DNA of 64,000 nt from Rhodobacter sp. (GTDB taxonomy: Bacteria > Pseudomonadota > Alphaproteobacteria > Rhodobacterales > Rhodobacteraceae). Positions within the stretch are counted from its first letter, which is position 1. Each line of letters begins with the position of its first letter. The translations under genes were made by a program, and so were the position numbers. Under the pieces are notes generated by a model that saw only the letters and a list, made by a program, of their open reading frames with translations, was not told the origin of the DNA and made no database searches. This document shows, piece by piece, positions 1 to 7,128 of this stretch. Location: assembly GCA_020251025.1 (NCBI GenBank), contig JADCDI010000006.1, positions 1 to 64,000 on the forward strand, read 5' to 3'.

Positions 1-8
1 AGGGTGCT

Positions 9-58
9 GTCATCAGTGCGGGCGGGGACAGGAAACGCACTGCGTTTCCCCCGCCCGC
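9..58. repeat. Hairpin repeat, copy 1
   Basis: First copy of an approximately 50-base imperfect repeat that starts GTCATCAG and contains the inverted pair GGAAACGC / GCGTTTCC followed by CCCGCCCG. A second copy lies at 226-277. Both lie beyond the end of the puc operon and may act as transcript ends or stabilisers; neither has a T tract. Confidence 0.5.
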
Positions 59-101
59 GCGCGACGGTCCCCTGTAGACCGGCAGGTCCGGGAGGGACAG
101 A

Positions 102-137
102 GGCCAGCGCCCGCCGGGGGCGGGGCGGGCGCTGGCC
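102..137. terminator. Strong 14-bp hairpin downstream of puc operon
   Basis: Perfect inverted repeat: arm 102-115 pairs with 124-137 around an 8-base loop. A second hairpin follows at 183-206 (10-bp stem, GATG loop). With the two hairpin repeats at 9-58 and 226-277, the gene-free 1-343 stretch is a stack of stem-loops, consistent with ending or protecting the leftward puc transcript. No U tract is present, so intrinsic termination is not certain. Confidence 0.4.
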
Positions 138-225
138 GCGGGCTTTGGGCCCCCGGCCGGTCCTGATCCCGGCGCAGCGCTGTGGCAGGGGCGATGGCCC
201 CTGCCAGTCAAGCGGTGAAGGTACC

Positions 226-277
226 GTCATCAGCCCGGGCAGCAACAGGAAACGCGACCCGCGTTTCCCCCGCCCGC
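226..277. repeat. Hairpin repeat, copy 2
   Basis: Second copy of the repeat at 9-58, again starting GTCATCAG and carrying GGAAACGC / GCGTTTCC then CCCGCCCG. It ends about 67 bases downstream of the stop of the last gene of the puc transcript, a position that suits a 3' end structure. Confidence 0.5.
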
Positions 278-343
278 CGGGCAGAAGCGCATCCCGCTTT
301 CCGGTCGGCCAGCCCCTGCGGCAGGCACGCCTTCAGCTCCCTG

Positions 344-976
344 TCAGATCGTGGTCGGAAACTCCTCGCGCGGCGGCCAGGTGCGGATGATCGTGGGCAG
401 CCCGAACAGCGACGAAAACAGCCAGGTCCCGCGCAGCACCGATCTTCCTTGCCTTGGTTTGGACAGCAGCTTCATCGGCCAGAACCTGGTGGAGACATGG
501 GCCCCGCCCCGGATCGCCGAGGTGCGCGGGCGGCTTTGGATGATGGGGTTGCTGCCAAGGATATGCCCCTGCGGCAGCGACCGGTGCGGATTGGACATAT
601 AAAAGACGGTGCCTTGCAGGATCCGGCCCGACAGCCGCACCTCGGGCTCGTCGCGGATATAGGCATCTTCCTCTGCCAGACCGACATCGATGGAGCCAAA
701 GCGGTTGACCGTGCGGATCGCATTCAGCGCCGTGCCCAGCGGCGCAAAGGGGGCATTGACGACCAAAAGCGCCCTGCCCTCGGCCACAGGCCCGGCATAG
801 GCGCGCGCTGCGGTTGCGCTGACCCGTGCCGCATGCATGCGCCCGGCCGCCGTTCCGGCACCTTCCCTGGTGATGACGTGAATTGTGGCGGGGGAATGCC
901 CCTCGGCCAGAAGGGCCTCGACCACGGTCTGGGCCGCCGCCGCATTCGCGTAAAGTCGTGTGATGATCGTTGTCAT
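344..976 (-). CDS. Conserved unknown protein at end of puc operon
   Basis: A 210-residue protein I cannot assign to a named family with certainty. Its first 100 residues look like a small alpha/beta domain (start MTTIITRLYANAAAA, an IHVITREG strand, then alanine-rich helices), somewhat like stress-type ferredoxin-fold proteins. The second half is basic and has PRTSAIRGGAH and WPMKLLSK stretches without a clear fold. It starts 40 bases after the pucC stop, on the same strand and with a GGGTGAG ribosome site, so it is probably co-transcribed. It does not resemble PucD or PucE as I know them. A role in antenna assembly is inferred from position only. Confidence 0.7.
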   Translation of the reverse strand: MTTIITRLYANAAAAQTVVEALLAEGHSPATIHVITREGAGTAAGRMHAARVSATAARAYAGPVAEGRALLVVNAPFAPLGTALNAIRTVNRFGSIDVGLAEEDAYIRDEPEVRLSGRILQGTVFYMSNPHRSLPQGHILGSNPIIQSRPRTSAIRGGAHVSTRFWPMKLLSKPRQGRSVLRGTWLFSSLFGLPTIIRTWPPREEFPTTI

Positions 977-1016
977 TTCTCACCCTGTCCTTTGTTGACC
1001 CGGATTCAAGCGTCCT

Positions 1017-2468
1017 TCATGGCCCCGGTGCGGCAAGGCTGCAGTCCGTTCCGGGATCCTCCGCAGCGCCGGCCCGCACAGGCCCGAAGGCGGCGGCAGG
1101 ATCGCCGCGCCTCAGGGGCAGTGCCACAATGACTGCCAGAAGAAGCAGCCCCCCCTCAAGCGCAAAAACCGGAACATAGGGACTGGCCGCTGTTGTTCCG
1201 GCGGCGGGCGCGGCCAGCACAAGGTCCCGGATGACCCCGCCCGTCGCTATGGCCAGCCCTGCCGCCGTTGCCTGCACCGCGCCCCAGGCCCCCAGCGACA
1301 GGCCGATCTGCTCGCGCGGGGCTGCCTGCATCGTCGCGGTCAGGGTGCCATGGCCGAACAGCCCGGCCCCGAAGCCCGCCAGAAGCGTTGCGCCAACCAG
1401 AAGCGGTGCAGACAGGATCACGGCAGAAGCCAGCACAAGGCCGAAGGCCGGTATCCCGATCATGGCCCCAAGGCAGACCGCATCCATCGCCCTGCCCCCG
1501 CGCCCAAGCCAGCGCGAGGCAAGACCGAAGCCAAGCAAAGAGCCAAGGGCAAGCACCACCGTCAGCCGCGTGGTCTGGGCCACCGTCATCGACAGAACCT
1601 GGCCGCCGAAAGGCTCCAGCAGGACATCGGCCATGCCAAAGCCTGCCGTGCCAAGGCCGATGACCGCCAGAAGACGGACCATGCCGGTGCGCCCCGCAAG
1701 CCTTGCCCATGCGTCGGTGAAGCGGAACTCCTGCGCCGGCGCGGCCGCACGGCTGCGATTGCGGGCCTCCTGTTTCCACATGGCGATCCCGTTGACGGCA
1801 ACGGTCAGCACCGCAGACCCCTGGATCACCTGGATCAGCCGCCCCGGCGTATAGGTGTCCAGCAGCGCCCCATAGGCAAAGGCGCTGACAATCATGCCGA
1901 CCAGCAGCATCACATACATCAGGCCCACGACCCGCGGCTGGTCCGCTTGCGGCACCAGATCCGTGGCCAGGGCAAGGCCCACGGTCTGCACCATATGCAC
2001 GCCCGCACCGACCAGCAGAAAGGACAGCGCGGCGGCACTCAGCCCGATCCAGCGGGGCGCATCGACGGCCTCGCCATAGCCCGACAGCACAAGAAGGGCA
2101 AAGGGCATGATCGCAAATCCGCCGAACTGCAGCATCGTGCCCTTCCAGATATAGGGCAGACGCCGCAGACCAAGCGCCGAGCGGTGGCTGTCGGACCGGA
2201 ACCCGATCAGCGCCCGGAACGGCGCAAAGACCAGCGGCAGCGCCAGCATGACGGCCACAAGTGTGGCCGGCACCCGCAACTCGACAATCATCACCCGGTT
2301 CAGCGTTCCGGCCATCAGCACCAAAGCCATGCCGACCGTCACCTGAAACAGGGACAGCCGCAGCAACCGCGACAGCGGCACCTCTTTGCAGGCCACATCG
2401 GCAAACGGCATGTAGCGGGTGCCGAAAGACGCAATGCGCCCAAGGGCAAAGCGCTTGTAGTCGAACAT
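1017..2468 (-). CDS. pucC: PucC, LH2 assembly MFS-type membrane protein
   Basis: A 483-residue polytopic inner-membrane protein with about 12 hydrophobic helices, of the BCD/PucC branch of the major facilitator superfamily, required for light-harvesting 2 assembly and thought to shepherd bacteriochlorophyll or antenna subunits. Family-typical stretches are the N-terminal FDYKRFALGRIASFG, the early TLNRVMIVEL and FRALIGFRSD, and later VGLMYVMLLVGM. I use the ATG at 2468 because it has a GAAGGGG site upstream and gives the standard N-terminus; 19 more codons are open upstream. The gene follows pucA by about 146 bases. Identification is firm. Confidence 0.93.
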   Translation of the reverse strand: MFDYKRFALGRIASFGTRYMPFADVACKEVPLSRLLRLSLFQVTVGMALVLMAGTLNRVMIVELRVPATLVAVMLALPLVFAPFRALIGFRSDSHRSALGLRRLPYIWKGTMLQFGGFAIMPFALLVLSGYGEAVDAPRWIGLSAAALSFLLVGAGVHMVQTVGLALATDLVPQADQPRVVGLMYVMLLVGMIVSAFAYGALLDTYTPGRLIQVIQGSAVLTVAVNGIAMWKQEARNRSRAAAPAQEFRFTDAWARLAGRTGMVRLLAVIGLGTAGFGMADVLLEPFGGQVLSMTVAQTTRLTVVLALGSLLGFGLASRWLGRGGRAMDAVCLGAMIGIPAFGLVLASAVILSAPLLVGATLLAGFGAGLFGHGTLTATMQAAPREQIGLSLGAWGAVQATAAGLAIATGGVIRDLVLAAPAAGTTAASPYVPVFALEGGLLLLAVIVALPLRRGDPAAAFGPVRAGAAEDPGTDCSLAAPGP

Positions 2469-2614
2469 CGGGGATGGCCCCTTCAGCGGAACGGCATCTT
2501 GTCTTGCGGCACAGCGCGCCGCCAACCGGCATGACCCGCCCGCCGGAGGACAGGCGGGTCTTGCGCGGCCACGAAGATTGCGCGCACATGCCGCTGGCAG
2601 CGCGCGCGCAAGCC

Positions 2615-2929
2615 CTAGTTCAGCGCGGCGACGGTCTGGGGCATCTGCAGGATGGCCCGTGCCGTCGTTCCATCCGGCATCTTGATCAACACTTCCTGGG
2701 AACCGGATGGCAGGGCATAGGCGGCACGTGCGGCCCCGTCCCCCTCAAGGATCATCGCGGCGCTTGCGGTTCCCGAGCCAAGCCTTTTGCCCGACAGGAA
2801 ATCCGCAACCCAGGATGTATTGCTCAGCACGGCAACATGCACAGCGAATGATCCCACGGCCACGGCGGACAGGAACAGCGGAATGCCGACGGTTGGCTTG
2901 ACGACAAGCCACATCTTTGCGTTGTTCAT
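2615..2929 (-). CDS. pucA: LH2 alpha subunit with Phe44-Leu45 and long tail
   Basis: A 104-residue light-harvesting 2 alpha polypeptide. Residues 1-47 align with normal PucA: N-terminal MNNAKMWLVV, a single membrane helix at about 14-37, and His31, the B850 bacteriochlorophyll ligand. Where B850 antennae carry Tyr44 and Trp/Tyr45, whose side chains hydrogen-bond the chlorophyll acetyl groups, this protein has Phe44 and Leu45, as in B800-820 (LH3) alpha subunits. Ordinary PucA proteins end near residue 53-60. This one goes on for about 50 residues containing SGKRLGSG, GDGAARAAY and LIKMPDGTTARAILQM, which looks soluble. It is preceded by GAGGGGG and follows pucB by 11 bases. Confidence 0.93.
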   Translation of the reverse strand: MNNAKMWLVVKPTVGIPLFLSAVAVGSFAVHVAVLSNTSWVADFLSGKRLGSGTASAAMILEGDGAARAAYALPSGSQEVLIKMPDGTTARAILQMPQTVAALN

Positions 2930-2940
2930 CTGATACCCCC

Positions 2941-3096
2941 TCAGCCCAGCCAGGGCGTTGTAACGGCAACCAGAAGATGCGCGATCAGGGCAATCACCCC
3001 GAACACGCGCGTGCCGTCGATCAGGTAGCTGTGGACTTCTTCGGCTTCTCTCAAGGTCAGGCCTGTCGGCCAGACCTTGTCTGGATCGTTGGACAT
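2941..3096 (-). CDS. pucB: LH2 beta subunit
   Basis: A 51-residue LH2 beta polypeptide. It has the polar N-terminus with TGLTLREAEEVHSYL, whose His is the conserved first histidine, then one membrane helix FGVIALIAHLLVAV with the His that binds B850, and the usual TTPWL end. The ATG at 3096 has an excellent GGGAGGAG site 5-12 bases upstream; an open frame continues 19 codons further but without that signal. It is the first gene of pucBAC, which is read leftward from the PpsR-controlled region at 3216-3259. Beta binds chlorophyll with alpha in the LH2 ring of the intracytoplasmic membrane. Confidence 0.95.
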   Translation of the reverse strand: MSNDPDKVWPTGLTLREAEEVHSYLIDGTRVFGVIALIAHLLVAVTTPWLG

Positions 3097-3215
3097 AGGC
3101 GCTCCTCCCTGCCCTGGCGTCGTCTGCATGTAGTCTAGGCGAACTGACGACATTCCGTCCGCCCGGGCCGCCTGCCGGTCAGGGGGGGCCGAACGGCAGT
3201 GTCCTGCACCAAGTC

Positions 3216-3233
3216 TGTCACTAGTTCTTTACA
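3216..3233. promoter_or_regulatory. PpsR/CrtJ box, pucB-proximal
   Basis: Perfect TGT-N12-ACA palindrome (TGTCACTAGTTCTTTACA), the binding motif of the redox and light-responsive repressor PpsR/CrtJ. It lies 119 bases upstream of pucB and 8 bases from a second copy. Known CrtJ targets often carry two boxes 8 bp apart for cooperative binding. Confidence 0.85.
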
Positions 3234-3241
3234 TAATCAAC

Positions 3242-3259
3242 TGTAACAATTCTTGGACA
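3242..3259. promoter_or_regulatory. PpsR/CrtJ box, pucB-distal
   Basis: Second perfect TGT-N12-ACA (TGTAACAATTCTTGGACA), separated from the first box by TAATCAAC. The pair predicts aerobic repression of pucBAC by PpsR/CrtJ, whose gene is not in the window. The puc promoter is expected to overlap this pair; I could not define its -35 and -10 elements with confidence. Confidence 0.85.
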
Positions 3260-3292
3260 GTTTGATTGCGCCCCCTGCAGAATCCGCAAGGA

Positions 3293-3321
3293 TTGTCTTT
3301 CATAAAGCATTGGAATAATGA
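3293..3321 (+). promoter_or_regulatory. Possible sigma-70 promoter for permease operon
   Basis: TTGTCT (3293-3298), a 17-base spacer and TAATGA (3316-3321), in an AT-rich stretch of the puc/permease intergenic region. It points toward the gene at 3513. The match is moderate and the resulting leader would be nearly 190 bases. Apart from this, the PpsR boxes and the operator-like site at 3500, I see nothing else in 3097-3512. Confidence 0.3.
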
Positions 3322-3499
3322 AATTTCCGAATACTCACATCCTGCCGCCAGGCGGTTATTCGGCGGGATGTCGGGAAAAGTCTTTGCGCTTTCTGCAGCA
3401 AAACCCGGTGTCGCGATCCATCTGCGGCCCAAGTCCGCCCCACCTGATTCACGCGCCTGCGGTTTGGCGGAATGTTCTTTTCATGCCAGGTTGCGCCAG

Positions 3500-3511
3500 C
3501 TAACATGCCAG
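3500..3511. promoter_or_regulatory. Operator-like site before permease gene
   Basis: CTAACATGCCAG differs by two bases from the perfect palindrome CTAACATGTTAG at 13452-13463 beside the GntR gene. It lies directly in front of the permease start codon at 3513. It could let the GntR protein control this transporter operon. Confidence 0.4.
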
Positions 3512-3512
3512 C

Positions 3513-4619
3513 ATGACGGATTCAGGCGATCTTCTTCATGTCGTGACAAACGACGATATCCCAAGGCGCCGGGTGGTGTTCGGGCGGGCCATCGTCTGGG
3601 GTTCGGCCGCGCTGCTGGCCGGTATTGCCACGGCCCAGACGCTTGACCGGGCCGGCACCCTTGATCTTGGTTTTGCCAATTGGCGACCCACCCTTTATGC
3701 CTATGTGCTTTGGGCGGGGTGTCTGTGCTGGGGCCAGGTGCTGGTGCGCGGCGAACAGGGCAAGCGTGCGCTTTTCGTGCTGCCGGCTGTGCTTTTCGTG
3801 GTCAGTCTGGTCGTCTTCCCGCTGATCTTCGGCCTGATCATCGCCTTTTCCGACTGGAACCTGTCATCGCCCACCGGGCGCAAGTTCAACGGGCTGGATA
3901 ACCTGCGCCAGATGTGGGCCGACCCGTTCTACTGGAACGCCCTGCGCAACATGATCTGGTACATGCTGGCAATCATCGTCGAATATGCCATCGCCTTCGG
4001 CCTTGCGCTGCTGCTCAACAGCCAGATCCGGGCGCGCAAGTTCTTTCGCGTCGCTTTCCTGATGCCGCTGATGCTCAGCCCGGTCGCCGTCAGCTGGATG
4101 ATCGGCAAGTCGATGCTGGAGCCGCGCTTTGGCCCGCTGGCGCGGCTGGCGCGGTTCTTCGGCGTCGAGAATCCGTCGTTCTTCGAAAGCCCGGAAATGG
4201 CCCGCCTTGTCATGATGGCGCTGGATGCCTGGACGTATATTCCCTTCATGATGATCATGATCCTGGCCGGGTTGCAGGCCATTCCGAAAGAGGTGCAGGA
4301 AGCCTCGAGGGTCGATGGTGCCAATGCATGGCGCGGCTTCTGGGAAGTGACCTTTCCGCTGATGTTGCCGGTGTCGGTCACCGCGATCCTGATCCGCATC
4401 ATCTTCAAGCTGAAGCTGGCCGACATCATCATCAATGTCACCTCCGGCGGCCCCGGCGGGGCCACCGATTCCGTGACCAGTTTCATCTTCCGCGAATACC
4501 GCGACCGGTCGAACGTGGGCTATGGCACCATGCTGGCGATGGTCTATCTGCTGCTGATCGTCATCTTCATGACGGTCCTGATGAAGCTTCTCGACCGCTG
4601 GATGAGGCCGCAGTACTGA
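3513..4619 (+). CDS. ABC sugar transporter permease, MalF-like
   Basis: A 368-residue inner-membrane permease of the carbohydrate uptake (CUT1, MalF-type) ABC family. Two extra N-terminal helices (about residues 27-43 and 55-70) come before the usual six-helix core that begins near residue 85. The EAA coupling loop that contacts the ATPase reads EASRVDGANAWRGFWEVTFP at about residues 264-283. The next gene, one base later, is its MalG-like partner. No substrate-binding protein or ATPase gene accompanies the pair. The start has no clear ribosome site and is the least certain part; the substrate is inferred from neighbours to be a 6-deoxy sugar such as L-fucose. Confidence 0.88.
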   Translation: MTDSGDLLHVVTNDDIPRRRVVFGRAIVWGSAALLAGIATAQTLDRAGTLDLGFANWRPTLYAYVLWAGCLCWGQVLVRGEQGKRALFVLPAVLFVVSLVVFPLIFGLIIAFSDWNLSSPTGRKFNGLDNLRQMWADPFYWNALRNMIWYMLAIIVEYAIAFGLALLLNSQIRARKFFRVAFLMPLMLSPVAVSWMIGKSMLEPRFGPLARLARFFGVENPSFFESPEMARLVMMALDAWTYIPFMMIMILAGLQAIPKEVQEASRVDGANAWRGFWEVTFPLMLPVSVTAILIRIIFKLKLADIIINVTSGGPGGATDSVTSFIFREYRDRSNVGYGTMLAMVYLLLIVIFMTVLMKLLDRWMRPQY

Positions 4620-4620
4620 C

Positions 4621-5553
4621 ATGACCGACGCCGCCGCATCCCCGCAGATCTTCCGCGACAGTCCCCATGACCGGCCGCCGCAACTGGCCTGGTACGCCTC
4701 GCGCCTTGCGATCTACGGGATGCTGATCCTGTGGACGGTGATCTGCCTGTTTCCGATCTACTGGACCATCACCACCAGCTTCAAGATGGCCCCCGACGTG
4801 ATGAAGGGCAACATGGTGCCGTGGTGGGACTATACGCCGAAATGGCTGGGCTGGCGGTCCCTGGGCCTGTCGCCCGATACCATCGCCACGGGGTCGACCG
4901 TGCGCGCCGAATTCCTGGGGCGGTTCCTGAATTCCGCGATCATTTCGCTGACCTCATCCGGGCTGGCCGTGGTGCTGGGCAGCCTGGCCGCTTACGGCCT
5001 GTCGCGGTTTTCCTACCGCTTTGGCTATATGCGCAATTCCGACATCTCGTTCTTCTTTCTCAGCCAGCTGATCCTGCCGCCCGTGGTGCTCGCCCTGCCC
5101 TTTCTGGTGCTTTACAAGGAACTGGCGCTGCTTGACACCCGCATCGGCCTGATCCTGCTTTACACGCTGACAGTGCTGCCCATCGTCATCTGGATCATGC
5201 GCGATCAGTTCGCGGGCATCCCGGCGGAACTGGAAGAGGCGGCCCTGGTCGACGGGCTGTCGATCTGGGGGGCCTTTGCCACCATCATCCTGCCCATCGC
5301 CCTGCCCGGCATGGCGGCGGCCTTCATCCTGTCGCTTGTGCTGACGTGGAACGAATATTTCTTTGCCGCCCTGCTGACCTCGACCTATGCCAACACCCTG
5401 CCGGTGATGGTGGCCAGCCAGACCGGCAGCCAGGGCATCAGCTGGTGGTCGATGGCCGCCCTGTCCTTTGCCGCGATCCTGCCTTTGGTGATCATCGGCA
5501 TCGTGATGGAACGCTACATCATCAAGGGCATGGCTGCGGGGGCGGTGAAATGA
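4621..5553 (+). CDS. ABC sugar transporter permease, MalG-like
   Basis: A 310-residue CUT1 permease with six predicted membrane helices, the first near residues 30-50 and the last ending in the family-typical MERYIIKGMAAGAVK. The ATPase-contacting EAA loop is EEAALVDGLSIWGAFATIILP at about residues 202-222. It begins one base after the MalF-like permease stop and is followed 16 bases later by the FucU/RbsD-type mutarotase, so all three are probably one transcript. The ATPase must come from elsewhere: the MalK-type protein at 55488-56573 could serve it in principle, but nothing in the sequence shows that. Confidence 0.9.
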   Translation: MTDAAASPQIFRDSPHDRPPQLAWYASRLAIYGMLILWTVICLFPIYWTITTSFKMAPDVMKGNMVPWWDYTPKWLGWRSLGLSPDTIATGSTVRAEFLGRFLNSAIISLTSSGLAVVLGSLAAYGLSRFSYRFGYMRNSDISFFFLSQLILPPVVLALPFLVLYKELALLDTRIGLILLYTLTVLPIVIWIMRDQFAGIPAELEEAALVDGLSIWGAFATIILPIALPGMAAAFILSLVLTWNEYFFAALLTSTYANTLPVMVASQTGSQGISWWSMAALSFAAILPLVIIGIVMERYIIKGMAAGAVK

Positions 5554-5569
5554 CAGGCCCCGGGACACC

Positions 5570-6010
5570 ATGCTGAAGGGCATTCCCCGGCAGCTGTCTG
5601 CCGAGATCCTTCATGCGCTGATGCTGATGGGGCATGGCGATGATCTGGTGATCTGCGACGTGAACCACCCGGCGGCCACCATCGCCGCCCGGACAACATA
5701 TGGCCGCCTGCTGAACCTGCCCGGCTGCGCCATTCCCGAATCTGCCGGGGCGATCCTGGCGCTGATGCCGCTGGACAGCTTTGTTCCCGCCCCGGTCTGG
5801 CGGATGGAGGTGGCGGGCAACCCCGACGGCGAGGTGCCCGTCTTTGCCGCCATGCAGGCCGTCCTCGACCGCAGTCAGGGCCAGCCGGTGCGCATGGACC
5901 GGCTGGAACGCTTTGCCTTCTATGAGGCTGCCAAGCGCGCCTTCTGCATCATCCGCACCTCTGATCCGGGGCCCTATGGCTGCTTCATCCTGCGCAAGGG
6001 TGTGGTGTAA
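5570..6010 (+). CDS. fucU: FucU/RbsD-family sugar mutarotase
   Basis: A 146-residue cytoplasmic protein of the RbsD/FucU family, which interconverts sugar anomers (L-fucose mutarotase or D-ribose pyranase). The signature start MLKGIPRQLSAEILHAL is followed by MGHGDDLVICDVNHPA with the conserved His and Asp, and the family aromatic ERFAFYEAAKRAF lies near the end. The length matches FucU. Placement behind two sugar permeases and close to an aldose 1-dehydrogenase and a ketodeoxy-acid pathway favours FucU over RbsD. An anomer-specific dehydrogenase benefits from such a mutarotase. Confidence 0.85.
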   Translation: MLKGIPRQLSAEILHALMLMGHGDDLVICDVNHPAATIAARTTYGRLLNLPGCAIPESAGAILALMPLDSFVPAPVWRMEVAGNPDGEVPVFAAMQAVLDRSQGQPVRMDRLERFAFYEAAKRAFCIIRTSDPGPYGCFILRKGVV

Positions 6011-6390
6011 AGGGGGCGGATCGTCGCCGGCCATGGAACCATAAGGCAAGCGAAGCGCCCTTGCTTTCCTGTTGGACTTGACCCGCGTCAAATCCAGCCG
6101 CGCTTGCCTGCCCTTTGGCAGGCGCGGCCGGATTTACTGCCGCCGGGGAAAGTGGAGAACCCATTGCCTGCGGGCTTGCGCCCTTTGGCCATCGGACCCT
6201 GCGAAGGTCCCCCGGACCTTCGCTTGCCGGATCCTCTGGCGGGATTTGCGCCGCGCGCTGTCAAGACAAGAAGGTTTGCAGTTTCGGGGCATGTCCCAAG
6301 GGGCGGCGATATCCGTCAGATATCTCTCATCGGGGCCACATAAACCATTGGAATTCAAGGGATCACCCCGCTGCCCCGCAGTGGCCACCC
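6011..6390. other. Gene-free gap with stem-loops
   Basis: This 380-base gap lies between convergent genes. It holds an imperfect inverted repeat at 6090-6135 (arms AAATCC..GCCGCGC..CCTGCC, CTTT loop) and a perfect hairpin at 6201-6223 (GCGAAGGTCC / GGACCTTCGC, loop CCC). They probably end the two converging transcripts. I see no coding sequence. Confidence 0.5.
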
Positions 6391-7128
6391 CTAAACCCCC
6401 AGCACCGCCCGCAGGTGCGCCAGGATGATCTCTACCCCCGCCTCGCCCTTTTCCGCCGTGGCCAGTGGGGCGGTTTCGGTCCACCAGCCCCGATTCTCTG
6501 CCTGCCGCCCCATCTCCACCGTGTCCGGGGCCAGCGCCAGCATCAGCCCCGTCTCGCCCTCTCCCGCATGGTCGAAGGGATAGGCATCGCGCGAGGTCGC
6601 CGGCAACAGCGGATGCACCCTGATCCAGCGGAACGGGTCCACCCCGCCGCCCGCGTAATAGAGCCGCATCGCGTCGGCCCCCCACCAGCCGTCGCCCTTT
6701 TCAGCCTCGACAGCGGCAAAGATCGCCTGCCGCGCCCCAAGGCGAAAGGCCAGATCGGTGGGCATGCCCTGGCCGAAATCCTCGGTCTGGTGATGGATCA
6801 CCGCGTGGATGTTGCGGAACCCCGCGCGCAGCAGGGCGGCAAACAGCGCCTCGGCCAGCCCCACCAGCACCTGGCTCGGCAGGTGCAGCGTGCCGGTCCC
6901 CACAGGGCCGGCAACGGCATGGCTGGCCGCGCCATAGGCAAAGGCGGGCAGGATCACCACCTCGGCCAGGCTCTCCAGCCGGTCCAGCGCGCGGGTGACG
7001 GCAAGGCTGTCCATGCCCACCGGCAGATGTTCGCCGTGGTATTCCATCACCCCCAGCGGCAGGATCACCGGCAGGTTGCGCGCCACGGCATCCCTGATCT
7101 GGTGGGGCCGCATCAGCTCGTATCGCAT
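6391..7128 (-). CDS. Creatininase-family hydrolase
   Basis: A 245-residue protein of the creatininase / formamide-hydrolase superfamily, metal-dependent amidases with an alpha/beta fold. The N-terminal metal site is clear: LPLGVMEYHGEHLPVGMDS with Glu29, His31, His34 and Asp40. The second family motif, usually NGHGGN or NGHYEN, reads IHHQTE and keeps only one histidine, so this is a divergent branch and its substrate is unknown. It is the last gene of a four-gene operon: its start overlaps the kinase stop by one base (TGATG). Creatinine is unlikely as the substrate. Confidence 0.8.
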   Translation of the reverse strand: MRYELMRPHQIRDAVARNLPVILPLGVMEYHGEHLPVGMDSLAVTRALDRLESLAEVVILPAFAYGAASHAVAGPVGTGTLHLPSQVLVGLAEALFAALLRAGFRNIHAVIHHQTEDFGQGMPTDLAFRLGARQAIFAAVEAEKGDGWWGADAMRLYYAGGGVDPFRWIRVHPLLPATSRDAYPFDHAGEGETGLMLALAPDTVEMGRQAENRGWWTETAPLATAEKGEAGVEIILAHLRAVLGV

